This document shows positions 34,436-41,494 of a stretch of DNA of 64,000 bases, piece after piece. The position numbers were made by a program, and so were the translations under genes. Within the stretch, counting starts at the first letter, position 1. Each line of letters begins with the position of its first letter. Origin of the DNA: DATEUP01 sp041485285 (GTDB taxonomy: Archaea; Thermoplasmatota; DTKX01; DATEUP01); assembly GCA_041485285.1 (NCBI GenBank), contig JBGPJF010000001.1:84329-148328 (forward strand). The letters are read 5' to 3'. The notes beneath the pieces were generated by a model. The model made no database searches and was not told where the DNA came from. It saw only the letters and a list, made by a program, of their open reading frames with translations.

Positions 34436-34491
34436 CCTCGAAAACTTATAGCCAGCCAGAGGGATGGGCGCGCAAGCGAGGAGCCTCAAGC
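34436..34491 (+). promoter_or_regulatory. Promoter and ribosome site of histidine ammonia-lyase
   Basis: AACTTATAG at about 34442-34450 is a TATA-like box; GAGGAG at 34478-34483 precedes the GTG at 34492 by eight bases. Together these choose GTG 34492 over the open frame that reaches back to 34336 across the promoter. Confidence 0.55.
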
Positions 34492-36018
34492 GTGGTCGTC
34501 CAACTTTCTGGCTCGGGGCTTTCCCTCGAGGCCGTCGAGCGCGTCGCCCGGGGCCGCGAGCCGGTCGCCCTCTCAGCGTCGGCGGCCAAAGCCGTCGCCC
34601 GCTCGCGTGCCGCCGTCGAGAAGATCCTGGGCTCCAAGGAAACAGTCTACGGGATCAACACGGGGTTCGGCGACCTCAAGGACGTCCGCATCCCGAACAC
34701 GAAGCTGCGCCAACTCCAGCTGAACCTGATCCGCTCGCACGCGGCGGGCGTGGGCGAGCCCTTCCCGGCGGAGGTCGTCCGCGCGATGCTCGCGCTGCGC
34801 CTCAACGCCTTCGCGAAGGGCTTTTCGGGCGTTTCACCCGGCCTTGTCGACGCCATGGCCGCGCTCCTCAACGCGGGCGTGCACCCCGTCGTCCCGTCGC
34901 AAGGGTCCGTCGGGTCGTCCGGTGACCTCGCGCCGCTTGCGCACATCGGCCTTGCCCTCATCGGGGAAGGCGAGGCGGAATTCAGGGGAGCGACCATGGA
35001 GGGCGGGGCGGCGCTCCAAGCCGCGGGCCTCAAACCCTACACGCTCTGCGAGAAGGAAGGGATCTCCATCGTCAATGGCACGCAGGCGATGACCGCCGTC
35101 GGCGTCCTCGCGCTCCTCGACGCAGAACGCGCGCTTAGCGCCGCCGCCGTCGCGGGCGCGATGGCGCTTGAATGCCTCGACTCGAGCGAGAAGCCCTTCG
35201 ACCCGCGCGTGCACGCGGCGCGGCCCCACCAGGGCGCGCGCGAAGTCGCGGCCGCCGTTTCACGGATGGTCAAGGGCAGCGGCATGATCCACGACCATGA
35301 AGACTGCGACAAGGTGCAGGACCCCTATTCGTCGCGCGCGCTTGCGCAAGTGCTCGGCGCCTCCTTCGACGCCATGGTGCACGCCCGCGGCGTGCTCGAG
35401 GTCGAAATCAATTCGGCCACGGACAACCCGCTGGTCTTCCCCGACACGGGCGAGGTCATCTCCGGCGGCAACTTCCACGGCCAGCCCGTCGCGCTCGTGA
35501 TGGACTACCTCGCAATCGCCTCCGCGGAAGTCGCGGACATCATGGAGAGGACCATCGCACGGCTCGTCTCCGGCGAAGAGGGCCACCTCCCCAAGTTCCT
35601 CGCCCGCGACCCGGGCCTGAATTCCGGGTGGATGATCGGCCAGTACACGGCCGCGGCCCTTGTTTCGGAGAACAAAGTGCTCGCCCATCCGGCTTCGGTG
35701 GACTCGATCCCCACCTCCGCGGGACAGGAAGACCATAACTCGATGGGAACGATCGCCGCGCGCAAGGCGCGCGCGGTGGTCGAGAATACGCAGCGCGTGG
35801 TTGGAATCGCGCTGCTGTGCGCCGCCGAGGGGATGGACCTCCACAAAGGCCGGCCGGCCAAGGGCACCGCCGCCGCTCGCGCCGCCGTGCGACGCAAGGT
35901 CAAACCCCTCACCGCCGACCGCGCGATCTACCGCGATTTGGAGACGGCCGCGCGCCTGGTTAAAAGCGGGGAGGTCGTGGCCGCCGCCGAAAAGGCCGTG
36001 GGGCCCCTTGGGCTCTAG
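34492..36018 (+). CDS. hutH: Histidine ammonia-lyase with SSG cofactor triad
   Basis: Converts L-histidine to urocanate and ammonia. 508 residues, the usual length. Tyr53 in VYGINTGFG, the MIO-forming stretch QGSVGSSGDLAPLAH (142-144), QDPYSSRALAQV, ATDNPLVF, GGNFHGQPVAL, and SVDSIPTSAGQEDHNSM are all family landmarks. The MIO cofactor normally forms from Ala-Ser-Gly at 142-144; here position 142 is serine (codon TCG at 34915), with Ser143 and Gly144 kept. Substrate could in principle be another aromatic amino acid, but the EDHNSM and QDPYS boxes favour histidine. GTG 34492 has an SD. A membrane-protein gene follows 14 bases later. Urocanase and other hut genes are absent from the window. Confidence 0.9.
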   Translation: MVVQLSGSGLSLEAVERVARGREPVALSASAAKAVARSRAAVEKILGSKETVYGINTGFGDLKDVRIPNTKLRQLQLNLIRSHAAGVGEPFPAEVVRAMLALRLNAFAKGFSGVSPGLVDAMAALLNAGVHPVVPSQGSVGSSGDLAPLAHIGLALIGEGEAEFRGATMEGGAALQAAGLKPYTLCEKEGISIVNGTQAMTAVGVLALLDAERALSAAAVAGAMALECLDSSEKPFDPRVHAARPHQGAREVAAAVSRMVKGSGMIHDHEDCDKVQDPYSSRALAQVLGASFDAMVHARGVLEVEINSATDNPLVFPDTGEVISGGNFHGQPVALVMDYLAIASAEVADIMERTIARLVSGEEGHLPKFLARDPGLNSGWMIGQYTAAALVSENKVLAHPASVDSIPTSAGQEDHNSMGTIAARKARAVVENTQRVVGIALLCAAEGMDLHKGRPAKGTAAARAAVRRKVKPLTADRAIYRDLETAARLVKSGEVVAAAEKAVGPLGL

Positions 36019-36032
36019 GCCAGAGGAGCCGC

Positions 36033-36638
36033 ATGTCCGCCCTTGGCACCGCTGCCAAACCCCTCCTTTGGGTCCTGCGCCGGGCCGGCGGCAGCCGGCG
36101 CCGCCTGCAGGTCGCCGTGCTCATCGCCGGCGCCATCCTCTGCCCCGTGGGCCTGCTCTCCTACGGCCTGGTTTCGCCCGAGATTCCGTTTTTCGAAACG
36201 CCCGTCACCTATGTCGGCGAGCTGCGCGCGGACACGATGGCAAAAATTTACGGGCGGATCAACTGCACCTGCGCAACGGCCATCGACCGTCAGGAGTCGA
36301 CGGTGGGCACCAACGGGCGCACATGGAACGCCACCTACCAGCCCTTCACCGTGAACGACCCGAGCGGCTCGTTGGTCGTCGACACCACGAGCATCACGCG
36401 CATGACGCCGGGCCCCAGCAACGGCGACTGGATGAAGGGCGACTGGGTCGCCATCTACGGCTCGGTCTATGACCAGGGCACGGGCTCCGTCCTGCTCCAA
36501 GGGCAAATGGTCGCCAAGGCGCCCGACGACACTCCGGCGCGGTACGCGTTCTTTGCGCTCGTCACCGCGACGGTCGGGGCGCTCGCGATCGCCTTCGTCC
36601 TCACCGACCGCATCTTCTTCGGCGCGCCCGAGGCGTGA
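36033..36638 (+). CDS. Two-TM membrane protein downstream of hutH
   Basis: 201 residues, not recognised. One helix near 25-48 (LQVAVLIAGAILCPVGLLSYGLV) and one near 170-190 (YAFFALVTATVGALAIAFVL) bracket an extracellular domain of about 115 residues with two close cysteines (NCTCATAID) and strands such as TYVGELRADTMAKIYGRI and GDWVAIYGSVYDQGTGSVLLQG, which look OB-like. ATG at 36033 has GAGGAG seven bases upstream and follows the lyase stop by 14 bases, so it is in the lyase operon. A link to histidine use is only positional. Confidence 0.75.
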   Translation: MSALGTAAKPLLWVLRRAGGSRRRLQVAVLIAGAILCPVGLLSYGLVSPEIPFFETPVTYVGELRADTMAKIYGRINCTCATAIDRQESTVGTNGRTWNATYQPFTVNDPSGSLVVDTTSITRMTPGPSNGDWMKGDWVAIYGSVYDQGTGSVLLQGQMVAKAPDDTPARYAFFALVTATVGALAIAFVLTDRIFFGAPEA

Positions 36639-36639
36639 G

Positions 36640-37224
36640 TCACTCTGCTTCGCGCGTCAGCGGGCCTGCAAACTCCGCCTGCACCTTCACGACCTCGCCG
36701 CTCGTCGCGCAGGCGGCGTAGGCGGCAAGCGGCTCGGCATTGAGCGCCTCGAACCCCAGCCCCCACGTGTACGACCCCAGCAACTCGCGCGCCTGCTTGT
36801 CTTCGCCGAGGATGAAAAGGGCCCCCGCAAAGGCCTCCATCGTGGAGAGCTGCATGGGCTGACCGTAATGCAGCGGGTTCGCCGCCAGCAGGAACGGCAG
36901 CGCTCGCCCCGGCAGCAGGCCGTGGAGGTCGTGGCGCCCGTAGCTCTCCTCCACATGCTTCCACGAGCAGTCGAGCGCCACCAAGCCGCGTGCGTGCGCT
37001 GCGTGCGAATCTTCGAGCGACAGCGCCTTCTCGGAGCGCGGGTCGAGGAGCACCGCGCGGCGCGGCAACCCTCGCACCGTATTGACGCCCTCGGCCAGAT
37101 TCCGGCGGATCAGCTTCCTGCCGGTGCACTTGGCGGGGTCGCACTGGTCTTCCAGAAGTTCCACGAGGCGGACTTTGCCAGGCAGCGCCGGTTTCACGGT
37201 TGGATTACGTCGAGCCGCCCACAT
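36640..37224 (-). CDS. tsr3: Tsr3, rRNA aminocarboxypropyltransferase
   Basis: Transfers the aminocarboxypropyl group of SAM to a pseudouridine of small-subunit rRNA during ribosome maturation. 194 residues. Family landmarks: DQCDPAKCTGRKLIRR near the N-terminus, VLLDPRSEKALSLED, GLVALDCSWKHVEE, RALPFLLAANPLHYGQPMQLS, and EAFAGALFILGE. ATG at 37224 begins MWAARRNPT; a few residues of the N-terminus may vary. It stops two bases from the convergent membrane-protein gene and is divergent from the RHH antitoxin. Confidence 0.92.
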   Translation of the reverse strand: MWAARRNPTVKPALPGKVRLVELLEDQCDPAKCTGRKLIRRNLAEGVNTVRGLPRRAVLLDPRSEKALSLEDSHAAHARGLVALDCSWKHVEESYGRHDLHGLLPGRALPFLLAANPLHYGQPMQLSTMEAFAGALFILGEDKQARELLGSYTWGLGFEALNAEPLAAYAACATSGEVVKVQAEFAGPLTREAE

Positions 37225-37269
37225 AGCCCTATGGATGAGCGCGGGCGCCGACCGAAATTCACGAAACCA

Positions 37270-37280
37270 TTATAATATTG
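37270..37280 (+). promoter_or_regulatory. TATA box of the second RHH/PIN pair
   Basis: TTATAATATT is centred near 37275, 24 bases before the ATG at 37299, so a leaderless transcript is likely. This region is distinctly AT-rich against the surrounding sequence. Confidence 0.55.
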
Positions 37281-37298
37281 AACTACTACACTTGAGCC

Positions 37299-37502
37299 AT
37301 GAGCAACACAACCATCACGGTAAGGACCGAGACACGGGACAAGCTCGCCGCCTTGAAAATGGATGGACGATACAAGAACCTGGATGCTCTCATCGACGAA
37401 CTTCTCATTGAATTCCGTCGCAAGAAGCTACGCGAGACGAGCATTCTAATGCGGCGGAAAATGAAAGAGAAAGGCCTCACCCTCAGGGACCTGATCAGGT
37501 GA
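37299..37502 (+). CDS. Ribbon-helix-helix antitoxin, VapB-like
   Basis: 67 residues. TTITVRTETRDKLAALKMDG is the RHH strand and first helix, KNLDALIDELLIEFRRKKL the second helix, and the basic tail (LMRRKMKEKGLTLRDLIR) probably binds the toxin. The stop overlaps the PIN gene start in a GTGA, a standard antitoxin-toxin coupling. The pair lies between tsr3 and the geranylgeranyl reductase genes and has lower GC than they do, which fits a transferred module. Confidence 0.88.
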   Translation: MSNTTITVRTETRDKLAALKMDGRYKNLDALIDELLIEFRRKKLRETSILMRRKMKEKGLTLRDLIR

Positions 37503-37903
37503 GGGTTGTCATTGACACGAACGTGGTCGTGTCCGCTTTCTACGACCCCGATTCGGTTCCAGGTCGGATCATCGATGCGGGCACGACCGGCCGGGTCGCC
37601 CTGTGCGCTCCCGAAAGCGTCCGCCTCGAGTTGATTCGCGTCCTTTGCAAGGTGATGGATTGGGCCCCGATCCAGGCTACCGTCGCCCTCCAAGCGGTTC
37701 GAATAGAGTGGGTCCCTGCAGGCATTTTCGCAGATCGCCTCGCTGAGGCCCTGGCACTTCTGCGGGACCCCGACGACGCGCCCGTTCTTGCCCTAGCCAT
37801 GGCCATCGGTTGCGACATCATTTCGGGCGATCGAGATTTGCAGGTGGTCAAGGTTAAGGGAATTCGTATTTGGCGCCCCTCGGAATTCGAGGGGCGCCCG
37901 TGA
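37499..37903 (+). CDS. PIN-domain toxin, VapC-like ribonuclease
   Basis: 134 residues. The metal-site acids are all visible: Asp in RVVIDTNVVVSAFYDPDS, Glu in CAPESVRLELIRVL, Asp in LRDPDDAPVLALAM, Asp in IISGDRDLQV. GTG at 37499 overlaps the antitoxin stop. RDPDDAP and SGDRDLQ are typical of the PIN subgroup that pairs with RHH antitoxins. It ends 11 bases before the convergent reductase gene. Ribonuclease activity is inferred from the family. Confidence 0.9.
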   Translation: MRVVIDTNVVVSAFYDPDSVPGRIIDAGTTGRVALCAPESVRLELIRVLCKVMDWAPIQATVALQAVRIEWVPAGIFADRLAEALALLRDPDDAPVLALAMAIGCDIISGDRDLQVVKVKGIRIWRPSEFEGRP

Positions 37904-37914
37904 ATTCCGGCCAC

Positions 37915-39117
37915 TCACGCGGCCAACATGCTCTCGAACTCTTTCACCACTTCGGGGTACTTCTTCTGCACGGCCTTCAGGATCTCCAGCGTCGTGACTT
38001 TCTTAAACTCCACGCCCTGCAGCGCGTCGATGACCTTGTTCAGCGACTCGTCGGACATTTTCATCATGGTTTCCTTCGCCATGTAATTGCGCATCAGCTG
38101 CTCTTCGAGCTCGTCGCGCCAGGTCTTCTCGTAGAGCTGCAGGAACTTCACGCTGAAGTTGTGCGCGTCCCACGCCGCCTTGGCGACGTCGCCGGCGATC
38201 TTCCCCGAAATGCACGCGTTTGCAACTCCGCCGCCAGTGAGCGGGTCCACGAGCCTGGCCGCGTCGCCCACGAGCATGACGCCGTCCGCGGTCGTCCGCT
38301 TGAGCGGCTGCGACACCGAAACGGCGCCCGCCACGTCTTCGATGGATTTGCCCTTCGCGTAGCCGGGGTGGCGCTTGATCCACGCATCGAGGTAGGTCTT
38401 CGCCGTCGCGATCCCCGGCGACGCCTTGAGCGACACGCCGATGCCGACGTTCGCTTCGCCCGGGCCCTTCGGGAAGACCCACAAATACCCTTGCGGCGCC
38501 ACCTTGGCGCCGACGTAGAAGTCGTTGTAGCGCACGTCGCAGTCAACGCCCACGAGCCGGTACTGCAGGCAGGCCTCGATGTCGCTCGGCTTCAACTGCG
38601 TCTTGATCCCGGCCCAAAGGCCGACACGCGACTCGAACCCGTCGGCCGCGATGATGAGCGGCGCACGCAGTTCGACGTCCTTGTTGAGCTTGCGCGCGTG
38701 GACGCCCACCGGGATTCCGTTTTCCACGATGAGCCCGAGCGCGTTCGTCTTCACCCAAACATCCGACCCCGCCCGGATCGCCTCGCGCGCGAGGAACTTG
38801 TCGAACATGTCGCGCTCGACCACGAACCCGGTCTCATTGCCGGCCTGCGCCGCGTCGAGCGTGATGTACTGCTCGTTGGGAGCGAAGATGCGCGCCCCGT
38901 CAACTTCGTTGGCAATCCAGTCCTTGCCCGGCTTGAGCCCGATCTGGTTCAGCCAGGCGGTCGCGATCCCTTCGCCGCAGCGGACGGGGGTGCCGATTTC
39001 CTGGCGCTTCTCAATCATGAGCGTCTTGAGTCCGTGAGCGGCCGCCGCCCGCGCGGCGCACGACCCGCCAGGGCCTCCGCCAATCACGAGCACTTCGTAA
39101 TCGTAGCGCTCGGTCAT
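37915..39117 (-). CDS. Geranylgeranyl reductase (archaeal lipid saturation)
   Basis: FAD-dependent reductase of 400 residues that saturates the isoprenoid chains of archaeal membrane lipids (digeranylgeranylglycerophospholipid reductase family). FAD motif VLVIGGGPGGSCAARAAAAH (9-28), the family motif GTPVRCGEGIA with its conserved cysteine, VERDMFDKFLA, PQGYLWVFPKG, and the second FAD motif VMLVGDAARLVDPLTGGGVANA. The ferredoxin gene lies nine bases upstream on the same strand and is probably its electron donor. It supports the archaeal origin of the window. Confidence 0.92.
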   Translation of the reverse strand: MTERYDYEVLVIGGGPGGSCAARAAAAHGLKTLMIEKRQEIGTPVRCGEGIATAWLNQIGLKPGKDWIANEVDGARIFAPNEQYITLDAAQAGNETGFVVERDMFDKFLAREAIRAGSDVWVKTNALGLIVENGIPVGVHARKLNKDVELRAPLIIAADGFESRVGLWAGIKTQLKPSDIEACLQYRLVGVDCDVRYNDFYVGAKVAPQGYLWVFPKGPGEANVGIGVSLKASPGIATAKTYLDAWIKRHPGYAKGKSIEDVAGAVSVSQPLKRTTADGVMLVGDAARLVDPLTGGGVANACISGKIAGDVAKAAWDAHNFSVKFLQLYEKTWRDELEEQLMRNYMAKETMMKMSDESLNKVIDALQGVEFKKVTTLEILKAVQKKYPEVVKEFESMLAA

Positions 39118-39126
39118 TGCGCTCCC

Positions 39127-39336
39127 TCAGGTCGTGGTGCGGATCTTCGGCTTCATTTTCTCGGTGCCGGGGATCGGCGAGATGGCCCCGACGGGGCACA
39201 CGCGGTCGCACATGCCGCAGTCCACGCACCTTTCGTTGAACGCGATGTGCATGTCGAAGAGCGTGATGGCGTCGAAGGGGCAGGTGCCCACGCACGCGGA
39301 GCAGTGCATGCAGGTGTCACGGTCGACTTGGCGCAT
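39127..39336 (-). CDS. 2[4Fe-4S] ferredoxin
   Basis: 69 residues with two classic clusters: CMHCSACVGTCP at 9-20 and CVDCGMCDRVCP at 37-48. ATG at 39336 is preceded by GGAGACCCCCCC. It is in an operon with the geranylgeranyl reductase that follows after nine bases, and small ferredoxins of this kind are known donors for that enzyme family. The tail (KMKPKIRTTT) is short and basic. The gene is divergent from the TrmB-like regulator. Confidence 0.93.
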   Translation of the reverse strand: MRQVDRDTCMHCSACVGTCPFDAITLFDMHIAFNERCVDCGMCDRVCPVGAISPIPGTEKMKPKIRTTT

Positions 39337-39437
39337 GGGGGGGGTCTCCAGGGAGGTTCGTGCGCGGAAGAGCGCTCGCGCCGGGCCTGCAGGGGGAGAT
39401 TTCCACCCGCAAAGCAGGTTTCTTATCGAGGGTTCGC

Positions 39438-39490
39438 GTATAAGAGTTTTGTAGCGTCGGCGTGGACAACGCCGGCCTTGGAGGGTAGGA
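39438..39490 (+). promoter_or_regulatory. TATA box and ribosome site of the TrmB-like gene
   Basis: GTATAAGAG at 39438-39446 predicts a start near 39468, leaving a short leader that contains GGAGGGTAGGA immediately before the ATG at 39492. The gap 39337-39491 is shared with the divergent ferredoxin gene. Confidence 0.55.
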
Positions 39491-39491
39491 A

Positions 39492-40295
39492 ATGGTCTCG
39501 GCCAGAGAGCTTACGGAGCATCTTGCCGGATTTGGGATTGACCTGAAGGCTCTCAACATCGACCTGGGGCGCGAGCTTGAGGAGGCCGTTGGGAGGCTCG
39601 AGCTCGTGGGGCTCACGACCTACGAGGCGCGCGCGTACATTGCGCTGATTGGGCTCGGCGTGGGGACCGCGGAGATCGTGTCGAACACGGCCGAGATTCC
39701 GCGCACCTCCGCGTACAAGGTGTTGCAAGCGCTCGAACGAAAAGGTTTCGTGACCTCCACCGACGGCCGACCGCAGAACTTCCGCCCGAACTCACCCGAC
39801 GTCGTCCAAAAGCGAGTGGCCTCGGACCTCGATGAGACCTTCAGCAAGCTGCAGCTCCTGCATGAGCTCTCGTCGCAGCGCGGGATGCCGCAACTCATTT
39901 TCACGATTACGGGGAAGGACCGCGTGATCCAGAAAATCGCGGACATCATCAAGACGACGACCCAGAGCCTTTGGCTTTCGACGCCGGCCTACGGACAGCT
40001 GCGCGAAGCCATCGACAAGCTGGTGCTTGATGCGGCCAAGCGCGGCGTGCAGGTGACGATCATCACGGACGCGGCGCAGGGCGTTCCGCCCGCCACGGCG
40101 GAGAAGGTGCGGCTGATCCGCAGGCCGCGGCTGATCGCGACGGACATGGTGGCCGACGGGCGGCAGGCGCTCATCGCGTCGGCCGAGCTCGACGCGTGCG
40201 GGCATGTGGACAACCCGATGCTCGCCGAGCACCTGCACCGGTTCTTTGACGCGGTGATGGACACGGCGGGCGAAGCTACACCGGCAACACGGTGA
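39492..40295 (+). CDS. TrmB-like transcriptional regulator
   Basis: 267 residues. Winged HTH at about 30-105: LELVGLTTYEARAYIALIGL, EIPRTSAYKVLQALERKGFV and the wing DGRPQNFRP are TrmB signatures. A coiled region (DLDETFSKLQLLHELSSQRG) follows, then an alpha/beta domain from about 130 (DRVIQKIADIIKTTTQSLWL; GVQVTIITDAA) that resembles the phospholipase-D-like sensor fold of TrmB proteins, without the sugar-binding domain seen in Thermococcus TrmB. The gene is divergent from the ferredoxin-reductase operon and may control lipid saturation, by position only. Its last 20 bases overlap the convergent PIN gene. Confidence 0.85.
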   Translation: MVSARELTEHLAGFGIDLKALNIDLGRELEEAVGRLELVGLTTYEARAYIALIGLGVGTAEIVSNTAEIPRTSAYKVLQALERKGFVTSTDGRPQNFRPNSPDVVQKRVASDLDETFSKLQLLHELSSQRGMPQLIFTITGKDRVIQKIADIIKTTTQSLWLSTPAYGQLREAIDKLVLDAAKRGVQVTIITDAAQGVPPATAEKVRLIRRPRLIATDMVADGRQALIASAELDACGHVDNPMLAEHLHRFFDAVMDTAGEATPATR

Positions 40296-40686
40296 GGCCA
40301 AACGCGGCGAGCCGCCCAAAGTGGTCCTCATCATCTGTCACGACCACACCATCCCCATGCGCGACTGCGGTGGCCGCGATGAAGATGTCCATGTCAGGAA
40401 TTGGTTGTCCGCGTTCCTCGAGGTAGGACGACATTTTCGCGGCCAGCCGTGCCGCTTCCGCATAGAACGGCAACACACGGAACGTCTCGCGCAGGCGCCG
40501 GATCCCGACGGCTTCTGCCTCAGGGTCAGGAGCCCGGCGGACCCCTCGCCAAAGTTCGAAAACCACGTGAGGGGTGATGAACAAGTCCCGCTTGGCCCGG
40601 ATGAGGGCCTCAACCTCGCGGGTAGCGAGGCGATCCCGCCGTAGGAGGTCAATCACGGCCTGGGTGTCGAGTGTCGGCGTTTTGAG
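40276..40686 (-). CDS. PIN-domain protein, toxin of third pair, start unclear
   Basis: The PIN domain reads from TPTLDTQAVIDLLRRD with the first catalytic Asp codon at 40668-40666, then Glu in HVVFELWRG, Asp in IPDMDIFIAATAV, and VVVTDDEDHFGRL. No ATG, GTG or TTG exists in frame between the first Asp and an ATG at 40884, which would overlap the whole antitoxin out of frame. GTG at 40656 forms a GTGA with the antitoxin stop but would delete the first Asp. The interval given starts at CTC AAA, where a TTG may have been lost. Either the toxin is disarmed, or it uses an unusual start. Confidence 0.7.
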   Translation of the reverse strand, partial: LKTPTLDTQAVIDLLRRDRLATREVEALIRAKRDLFITPHVVFELWRGVRRAPDPEAEAVGIRRLRETFRVLPFYAEAARLAAKMSSYLEERGQPIPDMDIFIAATAVAHGDGVVVTDDEDHFGRLAAFGLTVLPV

Positions 40687-40859
40687 CGCCCCCTGGGTCT
40701 CGACGGGTGGCCTGTGTGCCTCTCGTCGTAGACGCTTTGGATGGCGTCGGCCAGGTCGGGCCTCGGGCCGATCTCTCGGAGGAGCTCGATGAGCCCCTCG
40801 GCGTTGGACCGGCGCCCCGGCTTCCTCTCCGCCTTTGTTGGGGACACTCGCTTTGCCAT
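40653..40859 (-). CDS. Small antitoxin-like protein of third pair
   Basis: 68 residues, no family recognised with certainty. ATG at 40859 (MAKRVSPTKAERKPGRR) is preferred to the frame start at 40892. One helix, NAEGLIELLREIGPRPDLADAIQSVYDE, is followed by a basic, proline-rich tail. The position before a PIN gene and the overlap with it argue for an antitoxin. The end of the gene overlaps the coding region of the PIN domain by about 30 bases in another frame. Confidence 0.6.
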   Translation of the reverse strand: MAKRVSPTKAERKPGRRSNAEGLIELLREIGPRPDLADAIQSVYDERHTGHPSRPRGRSKRRHSTPRP

Positions 40860-40935
40860 CACTCCGCCTTCGATGGCCGGACATATAATCATGCGGGCCA
40901 GTAGGCCGAATGCATCGAAGGCAAGGAGATCTCGA

Positions 40936-41436
40936 CTAGCCTAGGGCCCGCTGCCCCGCTTCAAGGGCGAGCAACTTTCTCTTCACCGCGATTCCCCCGC
41001 CGAAGCCCGTCAGGCTCCCGTCCGCGCCGACGGCGCGGTGGCAGGGCACGATGATGGGGATGGGGTTCGCGCCGTTTGCGGCGCCCACCGCGCGCGCTGC
41101 GGTGGGCTGACCGATCCGGCGCGCGAGTTCACCGTACGAAACCGTTTCGCCGTAAGGGATCTTGCGCAGCTCGTCCCATACGCTTCGTTGAAACGGCGTC
41201 CCCTCCGCCGCAAGCGGGACATCGAACGCGCGCCGCCCGCGCTCGAGGTATTCCTCCAGCTGGCTCTGCGCATCGCGCACCACGCCGGCGCGCGACTTGA
41301 CCCACGATGCACGCGGGCCTCCTTCGCGCTCAAAGTGGACGTAGCGGACCGCGCGGCTGTCGCCGGCCACGGTGAGGGCGCCGATGGCGGTCGGGAAGGT
41401 GCGGTACTCCATGGGGGCAAGCTCGGACACGATCAT
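40936..41436 (-). CDS. ogt: Methylated-DNA-protein-cysteine methyltransferase
   Basis: Removes alkyl groups from O6-alkylguanine onto its own cysteine. 166 residues. Active site IVPCHRAVG with the acceptor Cys, preceded by the HTH part PYGETVSYGELARRIGQP and RAVGAANGANPIPI, and followed by LTGFGGGIAVKRKLLALE. ATG at 41436 lies 26 bases after a clear TATA element (CTTATATG on the minus strand, centred 41462), so it is leaderless and preferred to the GTG at 41442. Single gene. Confidence 0.95.
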   Translation of the reverse strand: MIVSELAPMEYRTFPTAIGALTVAGDSRAVRYVHFEREGGPRASWVKSRAGVVRDAQSQLEEYLERGRRAFDVPLAAEGTPFQRSVWDELRKIPYGETVSYGELARRIGQPTAARAVGAANGANPIPIIVPCHRAVGADGSLTGFGGGIAVKRKLLALEAGQRALG

Positions 41437-41455
41437 GTCCACCCGCTCGGAACGT

Positions 41456-41467
41456 GCGCATATAAGG
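41456..41467 (-). promoter_or_regulatory. TATA box of ogt
   Basis: CCTTATATG on the minus strand, centred near 41462 and 26 bases from the ATG. The gap to the upstream gcvPB stop at 41495 is short, so ogt may also receive read-through. Confidence 0.5.
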
Positions 41468-41494
41468 CGGAAGGGGGGGTCGCCGAAAGCGCCC

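Noticed and set aside
40276..40884. A 202-residue PIN protein starting at 40884
   Set aside because: Its first 66 codons would overlap the antitoxin gene out of frame and are low-complexity; the PIN domain begins only near residue 68.
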